Source: Sulfurospirillum sp. UBA2217
GTDB taxonomy: Bacteria > Campylobacterota > Campylobacteria > Campylobacterales > Sulfurospirillaceae
Assembly: GCA_002328495.1 (NCBI GenBank)
Contig: DCUJ01000004.1
Coordinates: 1-64,000 of the forward strand
Reading direction: 5' to 3'
Length of the DNA stretch: 64,000 nt
Made by a program: the position numbers and the translations under genes. The notes under the pieces were generated by a model that saw only the letters and a list, made by a program, of their open reading frames with translations, did no database searches and was not told where the DNA came from. Of the stretch, positions 15,243 through 23,715 are shown piece by piece. How positions within the stretch are numbered: the first letter of the stretch is position 1; each line of letters opens with the position of its first letter.

Positions 15243-16418
15243 CTCTTTAAAGCGGTCGCCTCTGTGTGCGTAAGATTTAAATTGGTCTAAACTTGCTGCT
15301 GCTGGTGAGAGAAGGGCAACAGTTTTTTGTGTGTGAAGGGCGTGAATCTGTTTCATGGCTTCTTCTAAAGCGTAAGCTTTATGCAGCCATAGGTGCTCTT
15401 GTTGTGCAAAATTAGCTAAGCGTTCTGTGTTTGAACCGATGGCAAAAATCTTTACATGTAAGCCTTTCATAAAATCAAAAAGCTCCTGAAGGTCAACCCC
15501 TTTGTCATCCCCACCCAATACTAAAAGAATCTCTTTGTCTCTATAGCGTTTCAACGCCTCAATCGTTGCATCGACATTAGTTCCTTTGGAGTCATCAACC
15601 CAAAGTCTCCCTGTTGCGTCACGAAATTCTTCAATTTTATAGTGGTCTATCGTAAATGTATTGATACGTGAATAATTCACGGTGTCAAAGAGGATTTTTT
15701 CTGCGCACAAAGCGAGGACGGCATCAAGTAAAAAAGGCGTTTGAAACTGCACCTGAGTAATATCCAGTCCCATAGTTTCACATAAATCGTCTGCATTGTC
15801 ATAGCCAATGACATGTGCAAGTGTTGGGATATCCGCAAACGCTTTAGGCACAATCGCAACACTGCCTTCTCTCATACGTTCCAAAACAGAGAGTTTTGCT
15901 TGCACATACGATTCCATACTTCCATGCCAACTTAAATGGTCTGGTTTGATGGGCAGGAGTAAGTAGATGTCAGGTTTTGCTTTTTTCGTGTAATGAAACG
16001 TGAAGGAGCTGGTTTCTAAAATCCAAATAGGCGCTTTTGGGTCAAGCTCTGCTAAGGGTGTTCCGATGTTGCCACCGCTAAGTGCACCTTTGTCTTTGAG
16101 TTGATGTTCGCACATTTGTGTGGTGGTGGTTTTACCGTTGGTGCCACTGATCCAAATGGAAAAGGGCATCACGCTTTCAAAAAAATCGTATTCACTTACG
16201 AGGTTGCGGGCTTGGTGAATCAAGGTATGACTTGGGGGAAATCCAGGGCTTGGTATCTCCACGGTGCTTATCTCAGGATTAAATTCACAGGGAGGCAAAA
16301 GCACATTGCCGTACGCATCTTCACTTTTACATGTAAAGCCATCATCAAAGATAGAACATCCACCATATTTTTTGGCAATCGCCTTAGTGGTTTTTCCGTT
16401 TCCAAAGAGTGAAATCAT
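15228..16418 (-). CDS. murD: UDP-N-acetylmuramoyl-L-alanine--D-glutamate ligase MurD
   Basis: Cytoplasmic ligase that adds D-Glu to UDP-MurNAc-L-Ala in peptidoglycan synthesis. The P-loop WISGTNGKTTTTQM (about residue 90 from this start), KPDHLSWHGSMESY and the C-terminal domain with VLGGDDKGVD are all Mur-ligase marks. I chose the ATG at 16418, giving 396 residues starting MISLFGNGKTT, because it overlaps the mraY stop as ATGA and matches the family N-terminus. An in-frame ATG at 16472 would add 18 residues buried in mraY. Second gene of the mraY-murD pair. Two palindromes (15452, 16327) lie inside, read as Leu-His-Val and Thr-Cys. Confidence 0.92.
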   Translation of the reverse strand: MISLFGNGKTTKAIAKKYGGCSIFDDGFTCKSEDAYGNVLLPPCEFNPEISTVEIPSPGFPPSHTLIHQARNLVSEYDFFESVMPFSIWISGTNGKTTTTQMCEHQLKDKGALSGGNIGTPLAELDPKAPIWILETSSFTFHYTKKAKPDIYLLLPIKPDHLSWHGSMESYVQAKLSVLERMREGSVAIVPKAFADIPTLAHVIGYDNADDLCETMGLDITQVQFQTPFLLDAVLALCAEKILFDTVNYSRINTFTIDHYKIEEFRDATGRLWVDDSKGTNVDATIEALKRYRDKEILLVLGGDDKGVDLQELFDFMKGLHVKIFAIGSNTERLANFAQQEHLWLHKAYALEEAMKQIHALHTQKTVALLSPAAASLDQFKSYAHRGDRFKELALS

Positions 16419-17479
16419 CGGATTTTCAATGCAGTGAGGGCTAAAAGATTGGACATGAGTGCAATAATCCAAAAACGTACAATAATCTTGTTCTCAGGCC
16501 AGCCTTTGACTTCGAAATGGTGATGAATGGGTGCCATCAAAAAGATACGTTTTTTGCGTGTTTTGAAACTGCCCACTTGCAAAATAACTGAGACTGTCTC
16601 AAGAACAAAGACAAAACCAATCAAAATCAATAAAATTTCATTTTTAGAGATAATTGCCATATAGCCTATAAAAGCACCCACGCTTAGGCTCCCGCTATCA
16701 CCCATAAAGATTTCAGCAGGGTAGCAGTTGAACCATAAAAATCCAACCAGTGAGCCCATGACAGCTGTGGCTACGATAACCACTTCACCGCTACCGCCAA
16801 CTTTTGGAAGTAAAAGGTAGCTGCTTAAAAAGGCATTACCACCCACGTAAACAAAGACGCCTAAAGAGAAGATGGAAAGGATGGAAGGTACGGTGGCAAG
16901 CCCATCGAGTCCGTCGGTGAGATTGACTGCATTGCTCGCCGAAATCATTACTAAAATCCAAAATCCAAGAGCTAAAAGGTTCATATCAAAAAGAGGGTGT
17001 TTGTAAAAAGGAATGTAAAAATCAGTAGAGAGGTCAATGCCACTGTACAAGATGATGGAAACGACAAAAGCGGCTAAGAGTTGCAATCCCATTTTGGTGC
17101 GAGGTGAAAGTCCTGCGGTATTTTTTTGCCCCATGATTTTTGCCAGATCATCTTTCATTCCAATCAGCCCAAACAAGACGATGCACGTAACGCCTGAGAG
17201 AACAAATAAATTGTTGATGCGCGCACACACAAGAATGGCAATAAGCGCAGCACTTAAGAAAACGATACCACCCATGGTTGGGGTTTTTGATTTTTGTTGA
17301 TGTGTCTTGGGGGCTAGATCGTAAATGGGTTGGTTGGCATTTTTACTTTTTGCCCACTTAATGAAGCGAGGCATCAGAAAAATGGTTAAGGCAAAAGAGA
17401 GGAAAAAAGCCATGCCTGCCCGTACGGTAATATATTGGAAGAGATTGACTGAAAAGAGTTGATACACAAAGTAAAGCAT
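16415..17479 (-). CDS. mraY: Phospho-N-acetylmuramoyl-pentapeptide-transferase MraY
   Basis: Polytopic inner-membrane enzyme making lipid I from UDP-MurNAc-pentapeptide and undecaprenyl phosphate. The 354 residues include TMGGIVFL, the acidic GMKDDLAKI, the catalytic NLTDGLDGLA, MGDSGSLSVGAFIG and PIHHHFEVKGW, all in the expected order. The short N-terminal extension is typical of Campylobacterota. It shares a 78-base divergent promoter region with gpmI, which contains two inverted repeats. The stop codon overlaps the murD start (ATGA). Confidence 0.96.
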   Translation of the reverse strand: MLYFVYQLFSVNLFQYITVRAGMAFFLSFALTIFLMPRFIKWAKSKNANQPIYDLAPKTHQQKSKTPTMGGIVFLSAALIAILVCARINNLFVLSGVTCIVLFGLIGMKDDLAKIMGQKNTAGLSPRTKMGLQLLAAFVVSIILYSGIDLSTDFYIPFYKHPLFDMNLLALGFWILVMISASNAVNLTDGLDGLATVPSILSIFSLGVFVYVGGNAFLSSYLLLPKVGGSGEVVIVATAVMGSLVGFLWFNCYPAEIFMGDSGSLSVGAFIGYMAIISKNEILLILIGFVFVLETVSVILQVGSFKTRKKRIFLMAPIHHHFEVKGWPENKIIVRFWIIALMSNLLALTALKIR

Positions 17480-17505
17480 TTGCCATCCATGATATATTTT
17501 TATAA

Positions 17506-17532
17506 AAGCAATATTTTAGTAAGATATTGCTT
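17506..17532. promoter_or_regulatory. Inverted repeat in the mraY/gpmI divergent promoter
   Basis: Nine-base arms AAGCAATAT and ATATTGCTT are separated by 9 bases. The dyad centre lies between the divergent genes, in AT-rich promoter sequence, so it is a candidate operator for either direction. No known regulator consensus was recognised. Confidence 0.35.
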
Positions 17533-17544
17533 ATAAGCTTATAA
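17531..17544. promoter_or_regulatory. Perfect 14-bp palindrome upstream of gpmI
   Basis: TTATAAGCTTATAA is a perfect palindrome that overlaps the end of the preceding inverted repeat by two bases and ends just before the AAGAAGG ribosome binding site of gpmI. It may be an operator or a small leader hairpin. Confidence 0.35.
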
Positions 17545-17557
17545 CAAGAAGGCATAG

Positions 17558-19048
17558 GTGAAACCAACGATTACAAAAACATTATTGATTATTACCGATG
17601 GCATTGGGCATAATCCAAGTCCGCTTAACAATGCTTTTGCGCAAGCCTCAAAAAAGACGTATGACACACTTTTTAAACAGACACCTTACACGCTTATTGA
17701 GACATCGGGTCTTTGTGTTGGACTGCCTGAGGGTCAAATGGGAAATAGTGAAGTGGGACATATGTGCATTGGTAGTGGACGTATTTTATATCAAAATTTG
17801 GTCAAAATTTCTTTGGCGGCTCAAAATGGTTCACTTGCGCACAATCCTGCACTTACGGAACTCTTACATGTAAAGGGATCAATTCATATCATTGGACTTG
17901 TGAGTGATGGAGGTGTGCATTCGCATATTCAACATATTATAGACCTAGCCAAGATAGCACATGCAAAAGCAAAAAGGGTATACATTCATATCATCACCGA
18001 TGGGAGGGATGTTTCTCCCACGTCGGGGCTTGATTTTGTGAAACAGATAGAGGCTATCTGTAGCGATACAATTTCTATTGCCTCTATTTCGGGGCGCTTT
18101 TTTAGCATGGACAGAGATAACCGTTGGGAGAGGGTGGAGCAAGGATACCGTGTGATGGTAGATGCTACGCCTAAAGTGTTTGGGCAGGCAAGTGAGTATG
18201 TACAAGCGTCTTACGATGCGGGTGTCACGGATGAATTCATTGAGCCTATGGCATTTGAGCCGTATGTGGGAATGAAAAGTGACGATGGTGTTATTTTTGC
18301 CAATTTTCGAAATGACAGAATGCGTGAACTTTCTCGTGCCATAGGATTCAAAGTTTTTGATGAATTTCCACGCACACTCAATGGCGTTGCATGCGTTACG
18401 ATGACAGAGTATGACAGCACTTATCCTTTCCCTGTTATGTTTCAAGCAGACACCCCTGAAAATACCCTTTGTGATGTGATTTCACAGGCGGGTTTAAGCC
18501 AATTTCATACCGCAGAAACCGAAAAATATGCCCATGTCACTTTCTTCTTTAATGGGGGAGTCGAAGAGCCAAAAATAGGTGAAACACGTGTGTTGATACC
18601 CAGTCCTAAAGTGCGAACGTATGATTTGCAACCGCAAATGAGTGCCCAAGAAGTTGGAGACGCTGTATTGAAGGCTATGGATGAGGCGTATGATTTTATT
18701 GTGGTCAATTTTGCCAATGGTGATATGGTGGGGCACACGGGAAGTTTGGATGCTGCCATTAAAGCGGTCGAAGCTGTTGATGCAGAACTGGGTCGTTTGT
18801 ATGACAAAGCCAAAGAGAAAGGCTACGCCGTGGTTCAAACGAGTGATCATGGAAATTGTGAGCAGATGTTTGATGAAAAAGGTGCACAACTGACCAACCA
18901 TACGACTTTTGAGGTCTATTGTTTTGTAAGTGATGCGCGCGTAAAAGAGGTGAGACGTGGAGGACTTAGCCATATTGCTCCCACGGTTTTAAAACTGATG
19001 GGATTGCCTATTCCCCAAGAGATGGACGAACCTTTGGTTCAATTTTAA
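17558..19048 (+). CDS. gpmI: 2,3-bisphosphoglycerate-independent phosphoglycerate mutase GpmI
   Basis: Glycolytic/gluconeogenic Mn-dependent mutase interconverting 3- and 2-phosphoglycerate. The 496 residues begin with LLIITDGIG (metal-binding Asp), followed by MGNSEVGHM with the phosphorylated Ser near residue 65, VSDGGVHSH, the NFRNDRMRE loop and the C-terminal metal site TSDHGNCEQM. The start is GTG at 17558, supported by AAGAAGG 6-12 bases upstream. fabG follows after 13 bases, so glycolysis and fatty-acid genes share a transcript. A palindrome at 17864 is read as Leu-His-Val. Confidence 0.95.
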   Translation: MKPTITKTLLIITDGIGHNPSPLNNAFAQASKKTYDTLFKQTPYTLIETSGLCVGLPEGQMGNSEVGHMCIGSGRILYQNLVKISLAAQNGSLAHNPALTELLHVKGSIHIIGLVSDGGVHSHIQHIIDLAKIAHAKAKRVYIHIITDGRDVSPTSGLDFVKQIEAICSDTISIASISGRFFSMDRDNRWERVEQGYRVMVDATPKVFGQASEYVQASYDAGVTDEFIEPMAFEPYVGMKSDDGVIFANFRNDRMRELSRAIGFKVFDEFPRTLNGVACVTMTEYDSTYPFPVMFQADTPENTLCDVISQAGLSQFHTAETEKYAHVTFFFNGGVEEPKIGETRVLIPSPKVRTYDLQPQMSAQEVGDAVLKAMDEAYDFIVVNFANGDMVGHTGSLDAAIKAVEAVDAELGRLYDKAKEKGYAVVQTSDHGNCEQMFDEKGAQLTNHTTFEVYCFVSDARVKEVRRGGLSHIAPTVLKLMGLPIPQEMDEPLVQF

Positions 19049-19061
19049 ATAAAGGAAGAGA

Positions 19062-19805
19062 ATGAAATTTAGTGGAAAAAATGTACTTGTCACAGGTGCG
19101 GCAAGTGGTATTGGTAAAGAGATAGCGCTTACGTTGGCGGGATATGGTCTAAAAGTTTGGGTTAATTATCGCTCACGTCCCGAGCAAGCCGATGCGATTA
19201 AGGCAGAAATTGAAGCCAAAGGTGGCGTGGCTGCGGTCATTGGATTTGATGTGGCGGATGAAGAAGCCTTTGTGGAGGGGATTAAAACGATTGTTGACGC
19301 CGATGGAGAGCTCTCCTATGTGGTCAATAATGCAGGCATTACCAATGATAAACTAGCGATTCGTATGAAAAAAGAGGACTTTACATCGGTGATTGATGTG
19401 AATTTAACTTCAGCCTTTGTAGGGTGCCGTGAAGCCCTTAAAACCATGAGCAAAAAACGCTTTGGTTGTGTGGTCAATATTGCGTCTATTGTGGGTGAAA
19501 CAGGCAATGCGGGGCAGGTGAATTACAGTGCGAGTAAAGGCGGTTTGATTGCAATGACTAAAAGTTTTGCCCAAGAAGGCAGTGCGAGAGATGTGCGTTT
19601 TAATGCCATTACTCCAGGGTTTATTGCAACGGAAATGACGGATAAATTGACGCCAGAAATTAAAGAGGTGTACACCTCCAAAATTCCATTGAAGCGTTTT
19701 GGAAATCCTAAAGATATCGCAGAAGCGACGGCATTTTTACTTAGCGATAGTGCGAGTTACATTACGGGTGAAGTGCTTAAGGTTAATGGTGGTATGTACA
19801 TGTAA
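19062..19805 (+). CDS. fabG: 3-oxoacyl-ACP reductase FabG
   Basis: NADPH-dependent reductase of the second step in each fatty-acid elongation cycle. It is a 247-residue short-chain dehydrogenase with the Rossmann motif TGAASGIG near residue 12, the NNAG motif near residue 88 and the catalytic Tyr155/Lys159 in YSASKGG. The C-terminus GGMYM is encoded by a copy of TACATGTAA, whose TAA is the stop codon, an unusual way of accommodating the iterated palindrome. It sits between gpmI and acpP; another full palindrome follows at 19814. Confidence 0.93.
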   Translation: MKFSGKNVLVTGAASGIGKEIALTLAGYGLKVWVNYRSRPEQADAIKAEIEAKGGVAAVIGFDVADEEAFVEGIKTIVDADGELSYVVNNAGITNDKLAIRMKKEDFTSVIDVNLTSAFVGCREALKTMSKKRFGCVVNIASIVGETGNAGQVNYSASKGGLIAMTKSFAQEGSARDVRFNAITPGFIATEMTDKLTPEIKEVYTSKIPLKRFGNPKDIAEATAFLLSDSASYITGEVLKVNGGMYM

Positions 19806-19874
19806 GTATAGGCTTACATGTAATTAAAGGTTATTTTGATAAAATGATGAAAATTTTTTGTAAGGAGCTAGTAA

Positions 19875-20105
19875 ATGGCACTATTTGATGATGTAAAAGC
19901 GGTGGTTGTTGAACAATTAAACGTTAACCCAGATGAGGTTAAAGAAGAGTCAAAATTTGTAGAAGATTTGGGTGCAGACTCTTTGGACGTTGTAGAGCTC
20001 GTTATGGCTCTTGAAGAGAAATTTGACATCGAAATTCCTGATACAGACGCTGAAAAAATTGTTACCGTTAAAGATGCAATGTCTTACATTGAGAACCACA
20101 AATAA
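19875..20105 (+). CDS. acpP: Acyl carrier protein AcpP
   Basis: Small acidic carrier of 76 residues. The phosphopantetheine attachment site is Ser36 in LGADSLDVVEL, followed by the acidic helix MALEEKFDIEIPDTDAEK. Length and sequence match housekeeping ACPs. It has its own AAGGAG RBS, and GATAAAAT near 19838 may be a -10 element within the fabG-acpP gap. A hairpin follows before fabF and may set the usual excess of ACP over FabF. Confidence 0.97.
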   Translation: MALFDDVKAVVVEQLNVNPDEVKEESKFVEDLGADSLDVVELVMALEEKFDIEIPDTDAEKIVTVKDAMSYIENHK

Positions 20106-20121
20106 TTATTCGTTACACATT

Positions 20122-20142
20122 AACCCGCTATTAAAGCGGGTT
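20122..20142 (+). terminator. Hairpin between acpP and fabF (partial terminator)
   Basis: AACCCGC and GCGGGTT form a 7-bp perfect stem with a 7-base AT loop, 16 bases after the acpP stop. It is followed by TCCCC instead of a long T-run, so it probably attenuates rather than stops transcription into fabF. Confidence 0.45.
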
Positions 20143-20180
20143 TCCCCTGCGTTACTAAAGATTTTTAAGCGAGGATTATT

Positions 20181-21392
20181 ATGCTAAAAAGAGTTGTTGT
20201 TACAGGTATTGGAATGATTAATTCCTTAGGTTTGGATAAAGAGAGTTCTTTTAAAGCTATCGTTGAAGGCCAATGTGGCATTAAAAGCATTAGTTCGTTT
20301 GACACAACTGAGCATACTGTAAAAATAGCTGGGGAAATTACGGATTTTGATCCCAATACTGTTATGAATCCTAAAGATGTAAAAAAAGCAGACCGTTTTA
20401 TTCATTTAGGACTTAAGGCGGCACAAGAAGCATTCTTGGATGCCAAGATAGAAAGTTTTGATGCCGATGCGTTTGGCGTGAGTTCGGCTTCGGGTATTGG
20501 TGGCTTGATTGTCATTGAAAAAAACTCTATTTTAATTGCTGAAAAAGGACCTCGTAAAATTTCTCCCTTTTTTATTCCCTCTGCGCTGATTAATATTTTA
20601 GGTGGCATGGTTTCTATTGAGTACGGGCTTAAAGGGCCAAACCTTTCTTCTGTAACAGCATGTGCAGCTGGAACACATGCTATTAGCGAAGCGTGTAAGA
20701 CGATTATGACGGGTGGGGCCAGTAAGATGCTCGTTGTTGGAGCAGAAGCGGCTATTTGTGAAGCAGGTATTGGTGGATTTTCAGCGATGAAAGCTCTGTC
20801 TACATGTAACGATGAGCCGACCAAAGCATCTCGTCCATTTGATGCCAATCGTGATGGTTTTATTATGGGTGAAGGTGCTGGTGCATTGGTTTTAGAGTTG
20901 TATGAAGATGCTGTTGCCAGAGGGGCGCGTATCTATGGTGAAGTGGTTGGTTTTGGTGAGAGTGGCGATGCCAGCCATATAACCGCTCCTAGTCTTGATG
21001 GTCCACTTCGCGCTATGAAAGCAGCTTATACGATGGCAGGAAAGCCAAAAATTGATTATATTAATGCACATGGAACCAGTACACCAGCAAATGATAAAAA
21101 CGAAACAGCCGCGATTAAAGAGCTTTTTGGAGAAACAGTTCCTCAGGTTAGTTCTATCAAAGGTCAAATTGGTCATTGTTTAGGAGCAGCGGGTGCTATT
21201 GAGGCAGTGGTGTGTTTGATGTCGATGCGAGACGATGTGTTACCTCCCACCATTAATTATGAAACCCCTGATGCTGAATGCGATTTGGATTATATACCCA
21301 ACGTTGCACGAAAATGCAGAGCAGAGTACATGATGAGCAATTCGTTTGGCTTTGGTGGAACGAATGGTTCTGTCATCTTTAAGCGCGTGTAA
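20181..21392 (+). CDS. fabF: 3-oxoacyl-ACP synthase II FabF
   Basis: Condensing enzyme that elongates acyl-ACP with malonyl-ACP. The 403-residue thiolase fold shows the Cys-His-His triad: Cys161 in VTACAAGTHAI, His297 in NAHGTSTPAND and His332 in GQIGHCLGAAG. The C-terminal NSFGFGGTNGS loop is typical of KAS II. RBS GCGAGG precedes the ATG. accA begins 9 bases after the stop. A near-palindrome CTACATGTAA at 20811-20820 is read as Ser-Thr-Cys-Asn. Confidence 0.95.
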   Translation: MLKRVVVTGIGMINSLGLDKESSFKAIVEGQCGIKSISSFDTTEHTVKIAGEITDFDPNTVMNPKDVKKADRFIHLGLKAAQEAFLDAKIESFDADAFGVSSASGIGGLIVIEKNSILIAEKGPRKISPFFIPSALINILGGMVSIEYGLKGPNLSSVTACAAGTHAISEACKTIMTGGASKMLVVGAEAAICEAGIGGFSAMKALSTCNDEPTKASRPFDANRDGFIMGEGAGALVLELYEDAVARGARIYGEVVGFGESGDASHITAPSLDGPLRAMKAAYTMAGKPKIDYINAHGTSTPANDKNETAAIKELFGETVPQVSSIKGQIGHCLGAAGAIEAVVCLMSMRDDVLPPTINYETPDAECDLDYIPNVARKCRAEYMMSNSFGFGGTNGSVIFKRV

Positions 21393-21401
21393 GGAAATTT
21401 T

Positions 21402-22340
21402 GTGGCAACCTATTTGGATTTTGAAAATGGTATTAAGCAGATTGATGAAGATATCGCCAATGCTAAAATCAAAGGTGATTCACATGCGGTTGAGATTTTA
21501 GAAAAAAACCTCTCTAAAGAGATTTCAAAAACTTATAAAAACCTAAGCGAGTACCAAAAACTTCAGTTGGCACGTCATCCAGATCGTCCGTATGCTCTTG
21601 ATTATATTCGTGCACTTCTCACTGACAAATATGAAATTCATGGGGATCGCAATTTTGCGGACGATGCTTCTATTATCTGTTATATGGGGTATATCTCAGG
21701 TCGAAAAACAGTCGTTATTGGTGAACAAAAAGGGCGTGGAACTAAAAATAAAATTAAACGTAACTTTGGTATGCCTCATCCTGAGGGGTATCGTAAAGCA
21801 CTACGTGTTGCCAAGATGGCAGAAAAATTTGATATTCCCATTTTATTTTTGATAGATACTCCTGGTGCATATCCTGGAATTGCAGCCGAAGAGCGTGGAC
21901 AGAGTGAAGCGATAGCACGCAATTTGTTGGAACTCAGTCAGCTTAGCACTAAAAGTGTCGCTGTGGTTATTGGAGAGGGTGGAAGTGGTGGTGCTTTGGC
22001 GGTTGGCGTAGCCGATAGAGTGGCTATGATGCGCTATTCGGTCTTTTCTGTTATCTCTCCAGAGGGATGCGCCGCTATTTTATGGAATGATCCTACTAAA
22101 CAAGAAAACGCAACCAAAGCCATGAAAATAACCTCAGATGATTTGTTAGGGTTAAAGTTGATTGATGCAATTATTGATGAGCCTTTAGTAGGGGCGCATC
22201 GTGATAAAGAGAGTGCGATAAAAGCATTGGGAGCTTATTACATCCAATCACTTGAAGAGATGGATTTACTGAGCCAAAAAGAGCGTTTGGATAAACGGTA
22301 CGAGCGGATTTTATCGCATGGGGCGTACGAGACACGCTAA
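21402..22340 (+). CDS. accA: Acetyl-CoA carboxylase carboxyltransferase subunit alpha AccA
   Basis: Alpha half of the carboxyltransferase that makes malonyl-CoA. The 312 residues start with the coiled helical region (IKQIDEDIANAKIKGD) and contain the crotonase-like core with LFLIDTPGAYPGIAAEERGQ, VIGEGGSGGALAVGVAD and ISPEGCAAILW. The start is GTG at 21402, with AAGGA 7-11 bases upstream. Last gene of the fabG-acpP-fabF-accA block; accD is not in the window. A strong hairpin closes the operon. Confidence 0.96.
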   Translation: MATYLDFENGIKQIDEDIANAKIKGDSHAVEILEKNLSKEISKTYKNLSEYQKLQLARHPDRPYALDYIRALLTDKYEIHGDRNFADDASIICYMGYISGRKTVVIGEQKGRGTKNKIKRNFGMPHPEGYRKALRVAKMAEKFDIPILFLIDTPGAYPGIAAEERGQSEAIARNLLELSQLSTKSVAVVIGEGGSGGALAVGVADRVAMMRYSVFSVISPEGCAAILWNDPTKQENATKAMKITSDDLLGLKLIDAIIDEPLVGAHRDKESAIKALGAYYIQSLEEMDLLSQKERLDKRYERILSHGAYETR

Positions 22341-22361
22341 GAGGATTTTTTACCTCTTAGC
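22336..22361. terminator. Bidirectional terminator between accA and the cytochrome c'-like gene
   Basis: GCTAAGAGG and CCTCTTAGC form a 9-bp perfect stem with an ATTTTTTA loop, overlapping the accA stop codon. It serves the plus-strand accA and lies 18 bases from the end of the convergent cytochrome gene. Confidence 0.65.
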
Positions 22362-22379
22362 ATTTTAAAATTCTATTAC

Positions 22380-22787
22380 TTACCAGCCACGTACGAGTGT
22401 GTGGCAATCGGTACAGGCGTTCACGATGTCTGAAAAAGCACTATGCGCTTTTTTCATCTGTTTTAAAGCAAGGTAACTCTTCATCTCTTCTGCTGCATTT
22501 TCAATGCGTTTAGACGTAATGAGTGCAAGATTTTCCATCTGTTTTCGATTTTCGGGTAAGATAGATTTGATAACTTTGCGATCGTGATAGACCATATTCT
22601 CTTTTTGAACTTGGTCTACACCGCTTTTGATCATATCCAGATTATTGTACAAAAATCCTTTTTGAATGCTTGCTAAACCATTTTCCATATTAATCATAAC
22701 CATTGCATTGACTTTTTCTGCATCAGCCGCGTTTAGCGTAGAGGCAACACAGAATGCCGCTGCAAAGAGTGTAAAAATTTTTTTCAT
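22380..22787 (-). CDS. Small periplasmic cytochrome c'-like protein
   Basis: Secreted protein of 135 residues. A classic signal peptide (about 20 residues, ending in LNAADA) is followed by a helical region rich in Met and Lys, and a single heme-binding motif CTDCH just before the C-terminus. A C-terminal CxxCH on a four-helix bundle is the hallmark of the cytochrome c'/c-556 class, which bind small ligands such as NO or carry electrons. It lies 61 bases downstream of petC on the same strand, behind a hairpin, so it may be partly co-transcribed with the bc1 genes. Its exact role is open. Confidence 0.75.
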   Translation of the reverse strand: MKKIFTLFAAAFCVASTLNAADAEKVNAMVMINMENGLASIQKGFLYNNLDMIKSGVDQVQKENMVYHDRKVIKSILPENRKQMENLALITSKRIENAAEEMKSYLALKQMKKAHSAFSDIVNACTDCHTLVRGW

Positions 22788-22810
22788 GACTGTTTTCCTC
22801 CTTGTGTGGT

Positions 22811-22839
22811 GTAAAGGCTAGCACTAGGCTACCCTTTAC
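22811..22839 (-). terminator. Hairpin between petC and the cytochrome c'-like gene
   Basis: GTAAAGGCTAG and CTACCCTTTAC pair over 11 bases with one mismatch around a 7-base loop. The right arm overlaps a TTTACATGTAAG palindrome (22835-22846). No long T-run follows on the minus strand, so it probably weakens read-through from petC. Confidence 0.4.
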
Positions 22840-22848
22840 ATGTAAGCA

Positions 22849-23715
22849 TTAATGCACATCTCTCCAAACTTTAACCTTCCAAAGATACGCGAGTAGGGTA
22901 AAGATAAGCATAAAGCCAATAAGCTTATACCCTAAATCTTCTCTCTCCGCTTTCTTTCGATCACCCACTTTTTCCATATAGCCTACCACTTGTTCTTGTG
23001 CTTTTTGGGTTAAACCCACACGAGGCATGGAAGTCCCTGCAAGATTTTTTTGCGGATCGTTGATAAAGGTTTCAAGGTACTCTTTACTTTTGGCGCGAAT
23101 CATAATAGAAAGATCCGGTGGCATCGTACCCATATACGCCATGAGTGCTGTTTTATCGGTAGCACTAAAGACTTTATCGTACTTCATATCGTGACATCGC
23201 TGACACGCATCGGCAAAAACTTCTTTATCGCTCAAGCTCTTAGGTGCTACACTTTGAAGGTACGCCACGATATCGGCTATCTCTTGGTCAATGTCGCCAC
23301 CCAAACCATAAAAGGCAATCATCGGATGGGGTTTTTCATCATTAAACTTGTGTTGTACGTTGAGTGCTTTCGTTGGTTCTTTGATTAAAGCGCTCAAATA
23401 GTTCTTATCGTAAATGAGTCCTGCTGTACTTAAATCGGGAGGAACGACCCCAAATGAAGCCGACGCAGCAGCCGCATCCATTGGGGAGGGCATATTCGCC
23501 ACATTCAGACTATGACATCCCGTACAGCCCGCACTTAAAAAGGTCTCAGCGCCCACTTTTGCATCGCCCATTTTCGAGTTGGTACCCAAATCTTTAAACG
23601 CAAAGTCAGCTGGAGCCACATGTGGGTGCATTTGAGAATGCGCAAAGGGTTCAACACCCCAATAAATAAGTCCTGTAAAAAATACCACAACGGCTAATAT
23701 TTTAAACTCTCTCAT
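22849..23715 (-). CDS. petC: Di-heme cytochrome c1 subunit of the bc1 complex (PetC)
   Basis: Membrane-anchored periplasmic subunit that passes electrons from the Rieske protein onward. The 288 residues have an N-terminal hydrophobic signal-anchor, two heme motifs (CTGCH near residue 59 and CQRCH near residue 171), two domains each with a likely Met ligand region (PHPMIAFYG; GTSMPRVGL) and a C-terminal membrane helix. Two hemes in tandem cytochrome c folds are characteristic of the Campylobacterota bc1 complex, unlike the mono-heme c1 of proteobacteria. The start overlaps the petB stop by 4 bases. Third gene of petABC. Confidence 0.88.
   Translation of the reverse strand: MREFKILAVVVFFTGLIYWGVEPFAHSQMHPHVAPADFAFKDLGTNSKMGDAKVGAETFLSAGCTGCHSLNVANMPSPMDAAAASASFGVVPPDLSTAGLIYDKNYLSALIKEPTKALNVQHKFNDEKPHPMIAFYGLGGDIDQEIADIVAYLQSVAPKSLSDKEVFADACQRCHDMKYDKVFSATDKTALMAYMGTMPPDLSIMIRAKSKEYLETFINDPQKNLAGTSMPRVGLTQKAQEQVVGYMEKVGDRKKAEREDLGYKLIGFMLIFTLLAYLWKVKVWRDVH

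Noticed and set aside
16418..16472. Longer MurD start 18 codons upstream
   Set aside because: It would lie within mraY; the ATGA overlap at 16418 and the family N-terminus favour the shorter form.
17945..18973. Long minus-strand open frames within gpmI
   Set aside because: Antisense shadows of a well-conserved enzyme gene; no family motif and no ribosome binding site.
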